Shown here: one piece after another, positions 33,279 to 40,438 of the stretch
Layout of the letters: the number at the start of each line of letters is the position of its first letter
Position numbering within the stretch: the stretch's first letter is position 1
Origin: Secundilactobacillus kimchicus JCM 15530
Lineage (GTDB): Bacteria; Bacillota; Bacilli; Lactobacillales; Lactobacillaceae
Direction: 5' to 3'
Assembly: GCF_001433995.1 (NCBI RefSeq)
Contig: NZ_AZCX01000003.1
Coordinates: forward strand, 272,332-336,331
DNA: 64,000 bases
The notes under the pieces: generated by a model
What the model was told of the DNA's origin: nothing
Seen by the model: only the letters and a program-made list of their open reading frames with translations
The model's database searches: none
Position numbers and translations under genes: made by a program

Positions 33279-34280
33279 ATGAAGGGATTAGTATTAACCG
33301 CAGTTGAAAAGATGGCTGTTGAAGAATTAAAGACGCCAGAATTAAAGCCAAACGAGGTGTTGATCAACACCGCTTATGCTGGAATTTGTGGGACTGACCA
33401 CGCTCTATACAAAGGATTGCCTGGTTCCGCTGATGCCGTTCCACCAATCGTGTTGGGTCACGAAAATTCAGGAGTGGTGGCCGAAGTTGGGTCAGAAGTT
33501 AAAAATGTGAAGAAGGGTGATCGCGTGACCGTTGACCCTAACATCTACTGTGGCGAATGCTTCTACTGTCGGACGGGACGTCCAGAACTCTGCGATAACC
33601 TGTCTGCAGTTGGGGTTACTCGTAACGGGGGCTTTGAGGAGCAATTTACCGCACCCGCTTCAGTTGTTTACCGGATCCCGGACAACGTGTCATTGAAGGA
33701 TGCGGCAACCACGGAACCTATTTCTTGTGCGGTTCACGGAATTAAGTTGTTAAAATTAACGCCGTATCAAAAAGCGCTAGTCATCGGTGACGGCTTCATG
33801 GGTCAATTGTTTGTTCAAATTCTCCAAGCCTATGGGGTTCACCAAGTTGATTTAGCCGGTTTGAACGACGAACGAATGGCTTTGAACAAAGAAAAATTTG
33901 GCGTCGTGAACACTTACAAGTCTGGTGTCGACGACATTCCTGCTGACTACGACGTTGTGATCGAAGCCGTCGGTGCACCGGTCACTCAAGAAATGGCAGT
34001 TTCAGCAACGCGGAAGGGCGCTCAAGTGTTAATGTACGGGGTTGGTGCACCTGATCAAACCTTCTCAATGAACACGTACGAAGTTTTCCAAAAGCAATTG
34101 ACGATCCAAGGTTCGTTTATTAACCCCCACGCTTTTGAAGACTCATTGGCACTCTTATCCAGCGGTAAGTTGGATGTCGATACTTTGATTAGTCACGAAC
34201 TGACCTTTGACACCGTTGAAGACTTCTTGAACGGTCGCATTGAAAACGTCAGCAAGGCCGTTGTTAAAGTAGGTGACTAA
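33279..34280 (+). CDS. Zinc-dependent medium-chain dehydrogenase (polyol/sorbitol-type)
   Basis: A 333-residue zinc alcohol dehydrogenase. The catalytic zinc ligands are Cys in CGTDHALYKG (about residue 37) and GHENSG (about 60). The structural zinc site is CGECFYCRTGRPELCDN (about 90-105). The nucleotide motif is IGDGFMGQ (about 171). Its place after fructokinase suggests oxidation of a hexitol such as sorbitol or mannitol to fructose, or the reverse reaction, but threonine and butanediol dehydrogenases are similar. AAGGAGC precedes the ATG at 33279. An unrelated start 6 bases earlier is too close to the SD. Confidence 0.8.
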   Translation: MKGLVLTAVEKMAVEELKTPELKPNEVLINTAYAGICGTDHALYKGLPGSADAVPPIVLGHENSGVVAEVGSEVKNVKKGDRVTVDPNIYCGECFYCRTGRPELCDNLSAVGVTRNGGFEEQFTAPASVVYRIPDNVSLKDAATTEPISCAVHGIKLLKLTPYQKALVIGDGFMGQLFVQILQAYGVHQVDLAGLNDERMALNKEKFGVVNTYKSGVDDIPADYDVVIEAVGAPVTQEMAVSATRKGAQVLMYGVGAPDQTFSMNTYEVFQKQLTIQGSFINPHAFEDSLALLSSGKLDVDTLISHELTFDTVEDFLNGRIENVSKAVVKVGD

Positions 34281-34314
34281 CATGCGAACTGCGAGTGAAG
34301 CGGGAGGTGCTACA

Positions 34315-35058
34315 ATGTCGACAGCAACTGGTCGGACCATCTCAATGAGCAAGTCCATCGCATACTTTGCGTTGTCGTTAGTGATTAACTCCGCTGGTAA
34401 CGTCATTACACTGGTGACCAGCTCGAAAATCCATCCGTCTTATCTGGGGTCAGCGTACTGGACGGCGGCTGAAGCCAATTTTGCGACAGCCATCAATTGG
34501 AACTTGTTTTGGACCTTTTTGATTATTGGGGTTTTAACAACGGTGTTAAACGCCATTTTGATCGGAAAATGGGAATGGGGTCGGGCCCTTGGAAACTTGA
34601 TTTTCATGGTGCCGTTCTCGTTTCTGATTCAGGTCTTTGAAGACTTTTTCATGGGGAAGTATCCCAGCCTGTTTGCCGGGTTCCCGGATGCTAAGACGCC
34701 GGGCATGGTCATCTTCTATGTATTATTGAACTTCTTTGGGGTTGCGATGATTGCGACGGCTATCTCAATCTACCAGCGGGTCAACTTGGTGTTACACCCT
34801 GCTGATGACTTGATGCAGGTTTTACGGTTTAAGTATTTTAAGGGGAATGCGAACGTGGCCATGTGGGTGTCATACGTGCCACCGACCGTTTTGGCCATCA
34901 TCGCGTTTGCGGTGACGCGTCAATTTACAAACTTTGGGCTCGGGACAATATTTGCCCTGCTATTCCAAGGCGGCATTACTGGAATCGCCGATAAAGCCAT
35001 CTTCCCGCGGCTGAAACATCAAGCCGTTGACGTTGGTGAATCAGAGACCGGTAAGTAG
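34315..35058 (+). CDS. Six-helix membrane protein (YczE/YitT-like)
   Basis: A 247-residue protein with six likely membrane helices (about residues 12-33, 62-84, 92-112, 130-152, 180-198 and 205-225). YFALSLVINSAGNVIT in helix 1 recalls the COG2364 (YczE) group, but the match is by eye. The operon has no other transporter, so it might carry the polyol or sugar; that is inference. GGGAGG lies 6 bases before the ATG at 34315, which decides this start. The gene ends 10 bases before the next start. Confidence 0.68.
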   Translation: MSTATGRTISMSKSIAYFALSLVINSAGNVITLVTSSKIHPSYLGSAYWTAAEANFATAINWNLFWTFLIIGVLTTVLNAILIGKWEWGRALGNLIFMVPFSFLIQVFEDFFMGKYPSLFAGFPDAKTPGMVIFYVLLNFFGVAMIATAISIYQRVNLVLHPADDLMQVLRFKYFKGNANVAMWVSYVPPTVLAIIAFAVTRQFTNFGLGTIFALLFQGGITGIADKAIFPRLKHQAVDVGESETGK

Positions 35059-35068
35059 GAGGAGAAAA

Positions 35069-35458
35069 ATGGCGATTAATGAGTATATTACGGGTATCCA
35101 ACACGTGGGCATTCCCACGGATGATTTGGACAGCACCATTGCATTTTATAAAGGGCTTGGTTTTGAACAAGCGGGACTGTTTCCAAACGGGCAGGAACAC
35201 TGTGCGTTCATGCGGTTAGGAAACCTAACGATCGAGACGTGGACTGGTGATCCAACCGCTAAAAAGGCGGGCGCAATTAACCATATTTCGTTAAATACCA
35301 CTGATGTTGAGGCGGCCTTTGCAGCTGCTAAGAAACAGGGTCTGACCTTGGTCAACACTGAGATTCAGTCAATTCCCAGTTTTTGGGATAACGGCATTCG
35401 ATTCTTTAACATTTTGGGCCCTAATCAGGAAACGATTGAATTTTGTCAAATTTTGTAA
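35069..35458 (+). CDS. VOC/glyoxalase family protein
   Basis: A 129-residue vicinal-oxygen-chelate protein with paired beta-alpha-beta-beta-beta modules. It has IQHVGIPTDDLDSTIAFYKG at residue 9 with a metal-ligand His, HISLNTTDVEAAFAAAKKQG near 72, and NGIRFFNILGPNQETIEFCQ at the end with a ligand Glu. It may be a glyoxalase I-like lyase or an isomerase, perhaps detoxifying methylglyoxal made during sugar catabolism. GGAGGAG precedes the ATG at 35069. Last gene of the scrK operon, followed by a terminator. Confidence 0.82.
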   Translation: MAINEYITGIQHVGIPTDDLDSTIAFYKGLGFEQAGLFPNGQEHCAFMRLGNLTIETWTGDPTAKKAGAINHISLNTTDVEAAFAAAKKQGLTLVNTEIQSIPSFWDNGIRFFNILGPNQETIEFCQIL

Positions 35459-35489
35459 TCGAGTAACGAACGATTAAAGCAATTTAGTC

Positions 35490-35531
35490 ATAGCGGTGAA
35501 CTTGGATATAACCGAGTTCACCGCTATTTGT
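35490..35531 (+). terminator. Intrinsic terminator of the scrK operon
   Basis: Perfect 13-base arms (35490-35502 and 35515-35527) and a TTTG tract. Confidence 0.85.
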
Positions 35532-35651
35532 TTGTGTCGTCAGTTTATTGGTTGATAATAAACAGTCGGCTTTAACCTTGTCCAACTTTGTCAAAACGAC
35601 TACACTATAAGTTAGTCACATTATTTTAGGTTCTTTACAGGAGGCGTTCCA

Positions 35652-36764
35652 TTGCGTAAGTGGGGGAGGATCATCACCAGTATTATTTTGATGATGCTGC
35701 TGGGACAGCCGGTTGTTGCTAGGGCCAAATGGCATATTTATCACCAAAAGTCATCGGCCTTAGTGGACTACCATCGTTCCAGAATGCGAGTTGTCAATGA
35801 TCGAAAAGTTCAGTATAAAAAGGTGCCAAAGCGGTACGCTCACATGAGCAAGTCGAGTACGATTCATGAAATTAAGGCAACTCAGGGGCGTCGCGCGACC
35901 TTTAAAACGCGGTACCTATTGCCAAATCCGGGTAAAAATGGCCAGCGGTGGGGTAATCCTCAGTCGATTGCGATCTCTAAAAACCGGATAATGAGCGTTG
36001 TCTACTGCCCAACAAATTTGAAGAACAAGGGACGAATTGTGCAGTTCGACTTAAACCGGTTAGACCAAGCTGGCGTCATAGAGGATCCGGCCAGCTTGCA
36101 GACAGTTTTTGTCAAACACAAGGGTCATTATTCGCAGGATCAAAAGACCTTGCAACACGCGATTAAAGTTGGCCCGCTATTTACAACCGGTCACGGCCAA
36201 TCCTTGGCCTATAACTTTAAGACGCACGGATTATATATGTGGCGTGACTGCGAGAAGCGTGCGCGGGTTCCAGTTAATAAGTGGGGATACATCCAACATA
36301 TTAATGCCAAATCACTGCGACCGGACCGACTGATACGGTTCCGGCTTCGGTCGCACGGATTGAGCGTTCCTGGTGGGCACACACTGGCGTTTGATGGCGC
36401 TGGCAACGCTTATTTTTGGACAAATCCCGGCTTTGGCGGCTACATCTATAAGGGCCACATTGGCAAAAAACACGTGACGTTTAGGCTGACGCGTCAGATT
36501 CTTAAGCACATCCCTGGGACCCGGATTCAGAGCATGGGATACAATCCGGTGCGCAAGCGGCTTTACCTAATATCAGATGGTTCCATCGCCAGTTTTTCGA
36601 GTGCGAAGCTCAAGGGTCGCGGTCATTTGACGAATCGGAGTTTTGATTATTCGGCGTTCACTCCGAAGCGGGAGTTTGAAGGGTTAGCCTATGATCAAAA
36701 AGGCCATGCCTATTTGCTTGTGAACCACCAGCCCGAAGTCCTGGTCGCGAATCGCTCATACTAA
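35652..36764 (+). CDS. Secreted protein, probable beta-propeller
   Basis: A 370-residue protein with a signal peptide (about residues 1-25, ending ARA) and a TTG start at 35652, 8 bases after AGGAGG. The mature part repeats short strand-turn units (GNPQSIAISKNRIMSVVYCP, GHGQSLAYNFKTHGLYMWRD, GGHTLAFDGAGNAYFWTNPG, EFEGLAYDQKGHAYLLVNH) spaced 60-90 residues apart, which suggests a propeller. It is very basic. No catalytic motif is seen. Similar-looking hypothetical exported proteins occur in lactobacilli. Function unknown. Confidence 0.7.
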   Translation: MRKWGRIITSIILMMLLGQPVVARAKWHIYHQKSSALVDYHRSRMRVVNDRKVQYKKVPKRYAHMSKSSTIHEIKATQGRRATFKTRYLLPNPGKNGQRWGNPQSIAISKNRIMSVVYCPTNLKNKGRIVQFDLNRLDQAGVIEDPASLQTVFVKHKGHYSQDQKTLQHAIKVGPLFTTGHGQSLAYNFKTHGLYMWRDCEKRARVPVNKWGYIQHINAKSLRPDRLIRFRLRSHGLSVPGGHTLAFDGAGNAYFWTNPGFGGYIYKGHIGKKHVTFRLTRQILKHIPGTRIQSMGYNPVRKRLYLISDGSIASFSSAKLKGRGHLTNRSFDYSAFTPKREFEGLAYDQKGHAYLLVNHQPEVLVANRSY

Positions 36765-36800
36765 ACGGGTTGTCGTGTCGTCTGCAGGGTGAGGGAAATC

Positions 36801-36845
36801 AAAAGCGGTAAGCTGAGCCGAATGGGCCAGCCTACCGCTTTTTTT
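36801..36845. terminator. Bidirectional terminator
   Basis: Arms around 36801-36810 and 36833-36840 with a long loop, flanked by AAAA and a run of T. It serves the secreted-protein gene and the small minus-strand gene. Confidence 0.8.
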
Positions 36846-36864
36846 GGTCCGTGGTTGGCCGCGG

Positions 36865-37011
36865 TTACCGGCGCTTGTTATACCGGTACAGTAGCCATAA
36901 ACCGAGGGCGACGAGGACAGCAACGCCCAAAAGTCGATTGCCGCCGGTCAGCTGATGTAGGAAAAAGAAAGTGTGGGTGCCATGAAAGCCCCCAATAAGT
37001 AAATTAAACAT
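36865..37011 (-). CDS. 48-residue small membrane protein
   Basis: A minus-strand gene of 48 codons. The N-terminus MFNLLIGGFHGTHTFFFLHQ is followed by one membrane helix (about residues 27-42) and a basic end RYNKRR, giving an inside-positive orientation. AAAGGAG precedes the ATG at a good distance and a shared terminator follows. No family recognised. It is divergent from cardiolipin synthase and only 69 bases from it. Confidence 0.65.
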   Translation of the reverse strand: MFNLLIGGFHGTHTFFFLHQLTGGNRLLGVAVLVALGLWLLYRYNKRR

Positions 37012-37034
37012 GATGGATGCTCCTTTTCTAAGAC

Positions 37035-37061
37035 TTGCCAGTTCGCCTGCTGTGCTATAAT
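37035..37061 (+). promoter_or_regulatory. cls promoter
   Basis: TTGCCA at 37035-37040 and TGCTATAAT ending at 37061 (extended -10) with a 15-base spacer. Confidence 0.6.
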
Positions 37062-37080
37062 TTCGTCAGGAGGTGCGGGA

Positions 37081-38535
37081 GTGAGTATTGATTGGACATT
37101 AATTATTGAAATTATTTACTTTTTAAACGTGATTTTAGCCATTATTACGGTATTTCGTCAACCGCGCGATATCGCTGCCATTTGGGCCTGGCTGCTAGTG
37201 CTTTTGCTACTGCCGGTTGTGGGATTTATTATGTATGCCTTCGTTGGGCGACAGCTACCGAAAAATAAGCTGTTTCGGGTGAAGAGCCACGTTCAGATGC
37301 AACTGGACGAACGGCTGCAGCAACAGCGAGATGCAATTGGAAACGAGGATTTACCGGCTGATTTAGTTTCGAACTCCGAGCGGGCTCTTGTGCAGATGTT
37401 CAAAACATCGGATCAGGCCTTTCTAGCGCGGAAAAATCGGGTCAAAATTTACACTGACGGGAAAGCGCTGTTCCACGATATTATTGAAGATATTCAACGG
37501 GCGACGAGTTCTGTCAATATTGAATTTTACACCTTTTATAACGATAAAATCGGTAATGAAATCTTGAACTTGCTGGTTAAAAAAGCTAAGGCTGGCGTGG
37601 AAGTTCGGGTCATTTACGATCCATGGGGTTCCATGGGGACGTACCGGTCATTTTTTAAGCCGTTAATCGAGGCGGGCGGTTACGTCGAAGCCTTTTTGGC
37701 GCGTTCAGCAATTTTGGACTTCCGGCTGAATTTCCGGGATCACAGAAAGATTGTGGTTGTTGACGGGAAAGTCGGCTACGTCGGAGGGTTCAATATTGGT
37801 GACCAGTATTTGGGTCGAAAAGAAAAGTTTGGCTATTGGCGCGACACTCATTTGCGAATTACCGGTTCTGGGGTATTTGGCCTGCAAAGTCGGTTCTTCC
37901 TGGACTGGAATGCAACTGCGAAAGCTGGTCAGTTGCCGGTTGACCATATTGAACCTAAGTACTTTCCACTGACCACGGTTAAGGGGGACACGAACCTCCA
38001 GATTGTCTCGAGTGGGCCAGATTCAGCGTTACAACAAATCAAAATGGGTTATATTAAGATGATTCAAAGTGCTCATAAAACGCTGTGGATTCAGTCACCG
38101 TACTTGATTCCGGATGATAGTGTGTTAGATGCACTGCGTATTTCAGTGATGGCAGGTGTGGATGTTCGGATCATGATTCCGCACATGCCTGACCATCCGT
38201 TTGTGTATCGAGCAACGCAGTACTACGCCCACCAATTGGCTAAGCAGGGCGTGAAAATCTACTACTACGAAGCTGGTTTTCTCCATGCCAAAACGATGGT
38301 GATTGACGGCCGGATTGCATCCGTTGGATCCGCCAACATGGATTATCGCAGTTATAAATTAAACTTTGAAATCAACGCGTTCTTGTATGATGAAAAACTA
38401 GCGCAACAGCTGGCTGACATTTTTGAGATGGACATGCGAAAGAGTCGCCGCATTACCGCTGAGATGTTTGATAATCAGTCGTTTTACTTACGATTTAAGC
38501 AGAATTTTTCACGGTTATTGTCGCCAATTTTGTAG
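37081..38535 (+). CDS. cls: Cardiolipin synthase
   Basis: A 484-residue phospholipase D-fold enzyme that joins two phosphatidylglycerols to make cardiolipin. Two N-terminal membrane helices (about residues 3-20 and 35-55) anchor it. Two HKD motifs are complete: FRDHRKIVVVDGKVGYVGGF (about 219-238) and HAKTMVIDGRIASVGSANMD (about 402-421). The start is a GTG at 37081, placed 9 bases after AGGAGG. It has an extended -10 promoter and appears monocistronic; no terminator hairpin is obvious directly after it. Confidence 0.93.
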   Translation: MSIDWTLIIEIIYFLNVILAIITVFRQPRDIAAIWAWLLVLLLLPVVGFIMYAFVGRQLPKNKLFRVKSHVQMQLDERLQQQRDAIGNEDLPADLVSNSERALVQMFKTSDQAFLARKNRVKIYTDGKALFHDIIEDIQRATSSVNIEFYTFYNDKIGNEILNLLVKKAKAGVEVRVIYDPWGSMGTYRSFFKPLIEAGGYVEAFLARSAILDFRLNFRDHRKIVVVDGKVGYVGGFNIGDQYLGRKEKFGYWRDTHLRITGSGVFGLQSRFFLDWNATAKAGQLPVDHIEPKYFPLTTVKGDTNLQIVSSGPDSALQQIKMGYIKMIQSAHKTLWIQSPYLIPDDSVLDALRISVMAGVDVRIMIPHMPDHPFVYRATQYYAHQLAKQGVKIYYYEAGFLHAKTMVIDGRIASVGSANMDYRSYKLNFEINAFLYDEKLAQQLADIFEMDMRKSRRITAEMFDNQSFYLRFKQNFSRLLSPIL

Positions 38536-38546
38536 GAGCTAATTGC

Positions 38547-38575
38547 TTGAAAGCGATACCAAGATGGGGTATTAT
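38547..38575 (+). promoter_or_regulatory. Promoter of the structured RNA
   Basis: TTGAAA (38547-38552), a 17-base spacer and TATTAT (38570-38575); an overlapping TATAAT at 38573-38578 is also available. It lies just after the cls stop codon. Confidence 0.6.
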
Positions 38576-38581
38576 AATGGT

Positions 38582-38912
38582 GGAAGGTTAGATAAGACCA
38601 ATTTTAAAACAAAGTACAAGGACTGCTGAAACGGCGGTTTGATCCGATATTTAGTGATGCTAGACCAATCGGATCGATTGTGGGAAGTTTAGGGAAGTAC
38701 TCAGTGACGTTGGTGGCGGTAAAGAATGAGGAGTTTGGTTAACTGGATCAAGGTTTAACCACTGAAAAACCTCCCGCCATAACCAGACGAAACCCGCCAA
38801 GAGAACCATCGATTGGTCATTAACCTTCTGCGGTACGCCGGGACGCAACTGAGTCCCGTAGATAAAAGTGAACCACCGACCTGATAATGATATTGGGTCG
38901 GTGGTTCTTTTG
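38582..38912 (+). ncRNA. Candidate structured non-coding RNA, about 330 nt
   Basis: No credible protein frame fills this stretch, but it has a promoter at its 5' end and a strong terminator (12-base stem, 38870-38881 with 38896-38907, then TTTT). A closing helix pairs 38586-38590 with 38821-38825 and 38596-38602 with 38812-38818. Inside are a perfect 8-base hairpin (38641-38648 with 38668-38675) and a long interrupted stem (38715-38719 with 38774-38778, 38728-38731 with 38770-38773, 38737-38742 with 38755-38760). A 6-base hairpin (38839-38844 with 38853-38858) precedes the terminator. It lacks the hallmark sequences of RNase P RNA and tmRNA. Family unknown. Confidence 0.6.
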
Positions 38913-38983
38913 ACTATTTTGGTTGAAACGCGCGGTTGTCTTTGGCCCATAGGGAGCAGCAGATTATTGGGGCGCCGTCACTT

Positions 38984-39015
38984 AAAAAGCGCACTCACCA
39001 GATGGTGAGTGCGCT
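38984..39015 (-). terminator. Intrinsic terminator of queT
   Basis: Perfect 12-base arms (38988-38999 and 39004-39015) with a four-base loop; a T tract follows on the minus strand. Confidence 0.9.
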
Positions 39016-39029
39016 GATTGCGTTGATCA

Positions 39030-39557
39030 TTAATCTAGAATTCGGTGTAGATCGACTTGCTGGTTCAGAATCCAAAAGAACATGGCACCAGCGACGAGGA
39101 CGACGAGTTCGCCGGCCCCAACGGTTAGCCAGTTCATCCAGAAAGTTCCCCAAAACGACATGTGAAGGACGATGGGTAACTCGGCGGCAATCGTGACCAT
39201 TGAGAGGGTCACGATGACAACGCCGGCAACAAGCTTATTAGCATAAGTTCTGATGTGCTGAGCCACGTAGTATAAGATAAGCATGGTGACGAAAGTGGAG
39301 AGTGCCCCCCAGATAACGTCAATTGGGCCCAACGGTCCGAGTGCATTGCTGATACCGACGCCGAGCGCCACGGCGACAACGTAGCGTTTGTTGTACAGTG
39401 CGAGTAGGTTCAACAGTTCGGCAACCCGAAACTGAACTGGACCGTAGCTTAGGCTCGCAAAGACCATTGTAATGACAACGTAGAGTGCGGTTACGATGGC
39501 CACGCGCGTCATATCATAGACGGTCGCGATACCAAAGTAGTTAGTCTTAGAATTCAT
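39030..39557 (-). CDS. queT: Queuosine precursor transporter QueT
   Basis: A 175-residue membrane protein with about five to six helices, of the QueT (COG4708) family, the S component of ECF-type uptake of queuosine precursors such as preQ1. It shows RVAIVTALYVVITMVFAS in helix 1, PVQFRVAELLNLLALYNKRY near residue 46 and GISNALGPLGPIDVIWGALS near 78, all characteristic. It would pair with the shared ECF energising module encoded elsewhere. GGGAAGGA precedes the ATG. The mRNA leader can fold over this SD. Confidence 0.88.
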   Translation of the reverse strand: MNSKTNYFGIATVYDMTRVAIVTALYVVITMVFASLSYGPVQFRVAELLNLLALYNKRYVVAVALGVGISNALGPLGPIDVIWGALSTFVTMLILYYVAQHIRTYANKLVAGVVIVTLSMVTIAAELPIVLHMSFWGTFWMNWLTVGAGELVVLVAGAMFFWILNQQVDLHRILD

Positions 39558-39568
39558 CAGAAATTCCT

Positions 39569-39608
39569 TCCCTTGCTATTAAATTGGACACCGTAATAGC
39601 GTAGGGGA
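39569..39608 (-). promoter_or_regulatory. Leader hairpin overlapping the queT SD
   Basis: A perfect seven-base stem (39575-39581 with 39594-39600) is extended by TCCC (39569-39572) pairing with GGGA (39605-39608). In the mRNA the latter arm covers part of the SD. QueT genes are often controlled by preQ1 riboswitches, but this sequence does not match the preQ1-I or -II consensus that I know. Confidence 0.45.
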
Positions 39609-39628
39609 TTTCCGGGCAAAAAGCAAGT

Positions 39629-40258
39629 TTAGTTGGCATCAAAGGTGTTTAATTTGGCCACGGCTTGGTCCAACAGATCTGGATCAATCATGCCAACGGA
39701 AACACTCGAGAGTTGGTAGTAGATATTTTTGGCTAGGTCTTGGGCTGGGATGCGCTGACGATCAGCCATCCAGTAGTAACATTCTTGACCTAGGCCGTAG
39801 CTGATAAATAAAATGTGATAGTAGGTTTCACGCTCACTAACGACACTCTTTTTGTCGGGCCGATGAGCCACGTAGTCGAGTAACTTTTGCTGCACGAGGT
39901 CGGTAATCTGTTGCGGAAAAAACTCGGTATCCAGATTGCTAACAGCGAAAATATAGGGTTCGTATTGGTCAATGTCATGAATGGCCTTCAAAATACCGGC
40001 CGGTTTGGTAATCCCGTTTTTAGTCACAAAACCCGCCGTTCCAATTGCTAGGACCTGAGCTAAGTGCTGCTTTAATTTTTCATATAAATCATAAATGTCG
40101 AGAAAGTGGGTGTAAAAGGTTCGCCGGCTAAGGCCCGCAATTTTTGTCACTTTTGTTACGGTGATTTTGTTGAGTGGTAATTCTAACGCTGTCACACAGT
40201 GCGTAAACGCGTCATACAGGCGTTTTTGAGTGTCTGTTGGTGCTTGTAATATGGTCAT
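39629..40258 (-). CDS. TetR-family transcriptional regulator
   Basis: A 209-residue regulator. The N-terminal helix-turn-helix is KITVTKVTKIAGLSRRTFYT (about residues 30-49), followed by HFLDIYDLYEKLK. The C-terminal ligand domain resembles the DhaS/TetR_C groups. The start is the ATG at 40258, 9 bases after GGGGG; the ATG at 40267 touches the SD. An 11-of-12 inverted repeat just upstream is a likely self-operator. No obvious target gene lies beside it. Confidence 0.83.
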   Translation of the reverse strand: MTILQAPTDTQKRLYDAFTHCVTALELPLNKITVTKVTKIAGLSRRTFYTHFLDIYDLYEKLKQHLAQVLAIGTAGFVTKNGITKPAGILKAIHDIDQYEPYIFAVSNLDTEFFPQQITDLVQQKLLDYVAHRPDKKSVVSERETYYHILFISYGLGQECYYWMADRQRIPAQDLAKNIYYQLSSVSVGMIDPDLLDQAVAKLNTFDAN

Positions 40259-40306
40259 TAAGTTCATCCCCCAGAGGGCGTCGTTGTTAAAACCACGCCC
40301 ATGAAT

Positions 40307-40335
40307 CACTTCGGTTATACCCCATAACTGAAGTG
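40307..40335. promoter_or_regulatory. Candidate TetR-family operator
   Basis: Arms of 12 bases (40307-40318 and 40324-40335) with one mismatch and a five-base centre, about 50 bases before the regulator start. Confidence 0.6.
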
Positions 40336-40394
40336 CTATGTTTAATTATAATGCAACTTGTGCCATTCAAGTGTTAATTTCATTTGACCGCACT

Positions 40395-40424
40395 AAAAAA
40401 CCGCCACAGATAACTGTCGCGGTT
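40395..40424 (-). terminator. Intrinsic terminator of the purine permease gene
   Basis: Eleven-base arms (40399-40409 and 40414-40424) with one mismatch, and a T tract on the minus strand. Confidence 0.82.
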
Positions 40425-40438
40425 CGTGCATTGATTAG

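Noticed and set aside
36789..36998. A plus-strand 69-codon frame after the secreted-protein gene
   Set aside because: It spans a terminator hairpin, has no SD, and lies over the better-supported minus-strand small gene.
38582..38912. RNase P RNA, tmRNA or 6S RNA
   Set aside because: The conserved RNase P core GAGGAAAGTCC and the tmRNA ends are absent, and the fold is not a single long 6S-type hairpin.
38660..38950. A minus-strand 96-codon frame in the cls-queT gap
   Set aside because: No SD, no recognisable protein features, and it runs across the stems and terminator of the proposed RNA.
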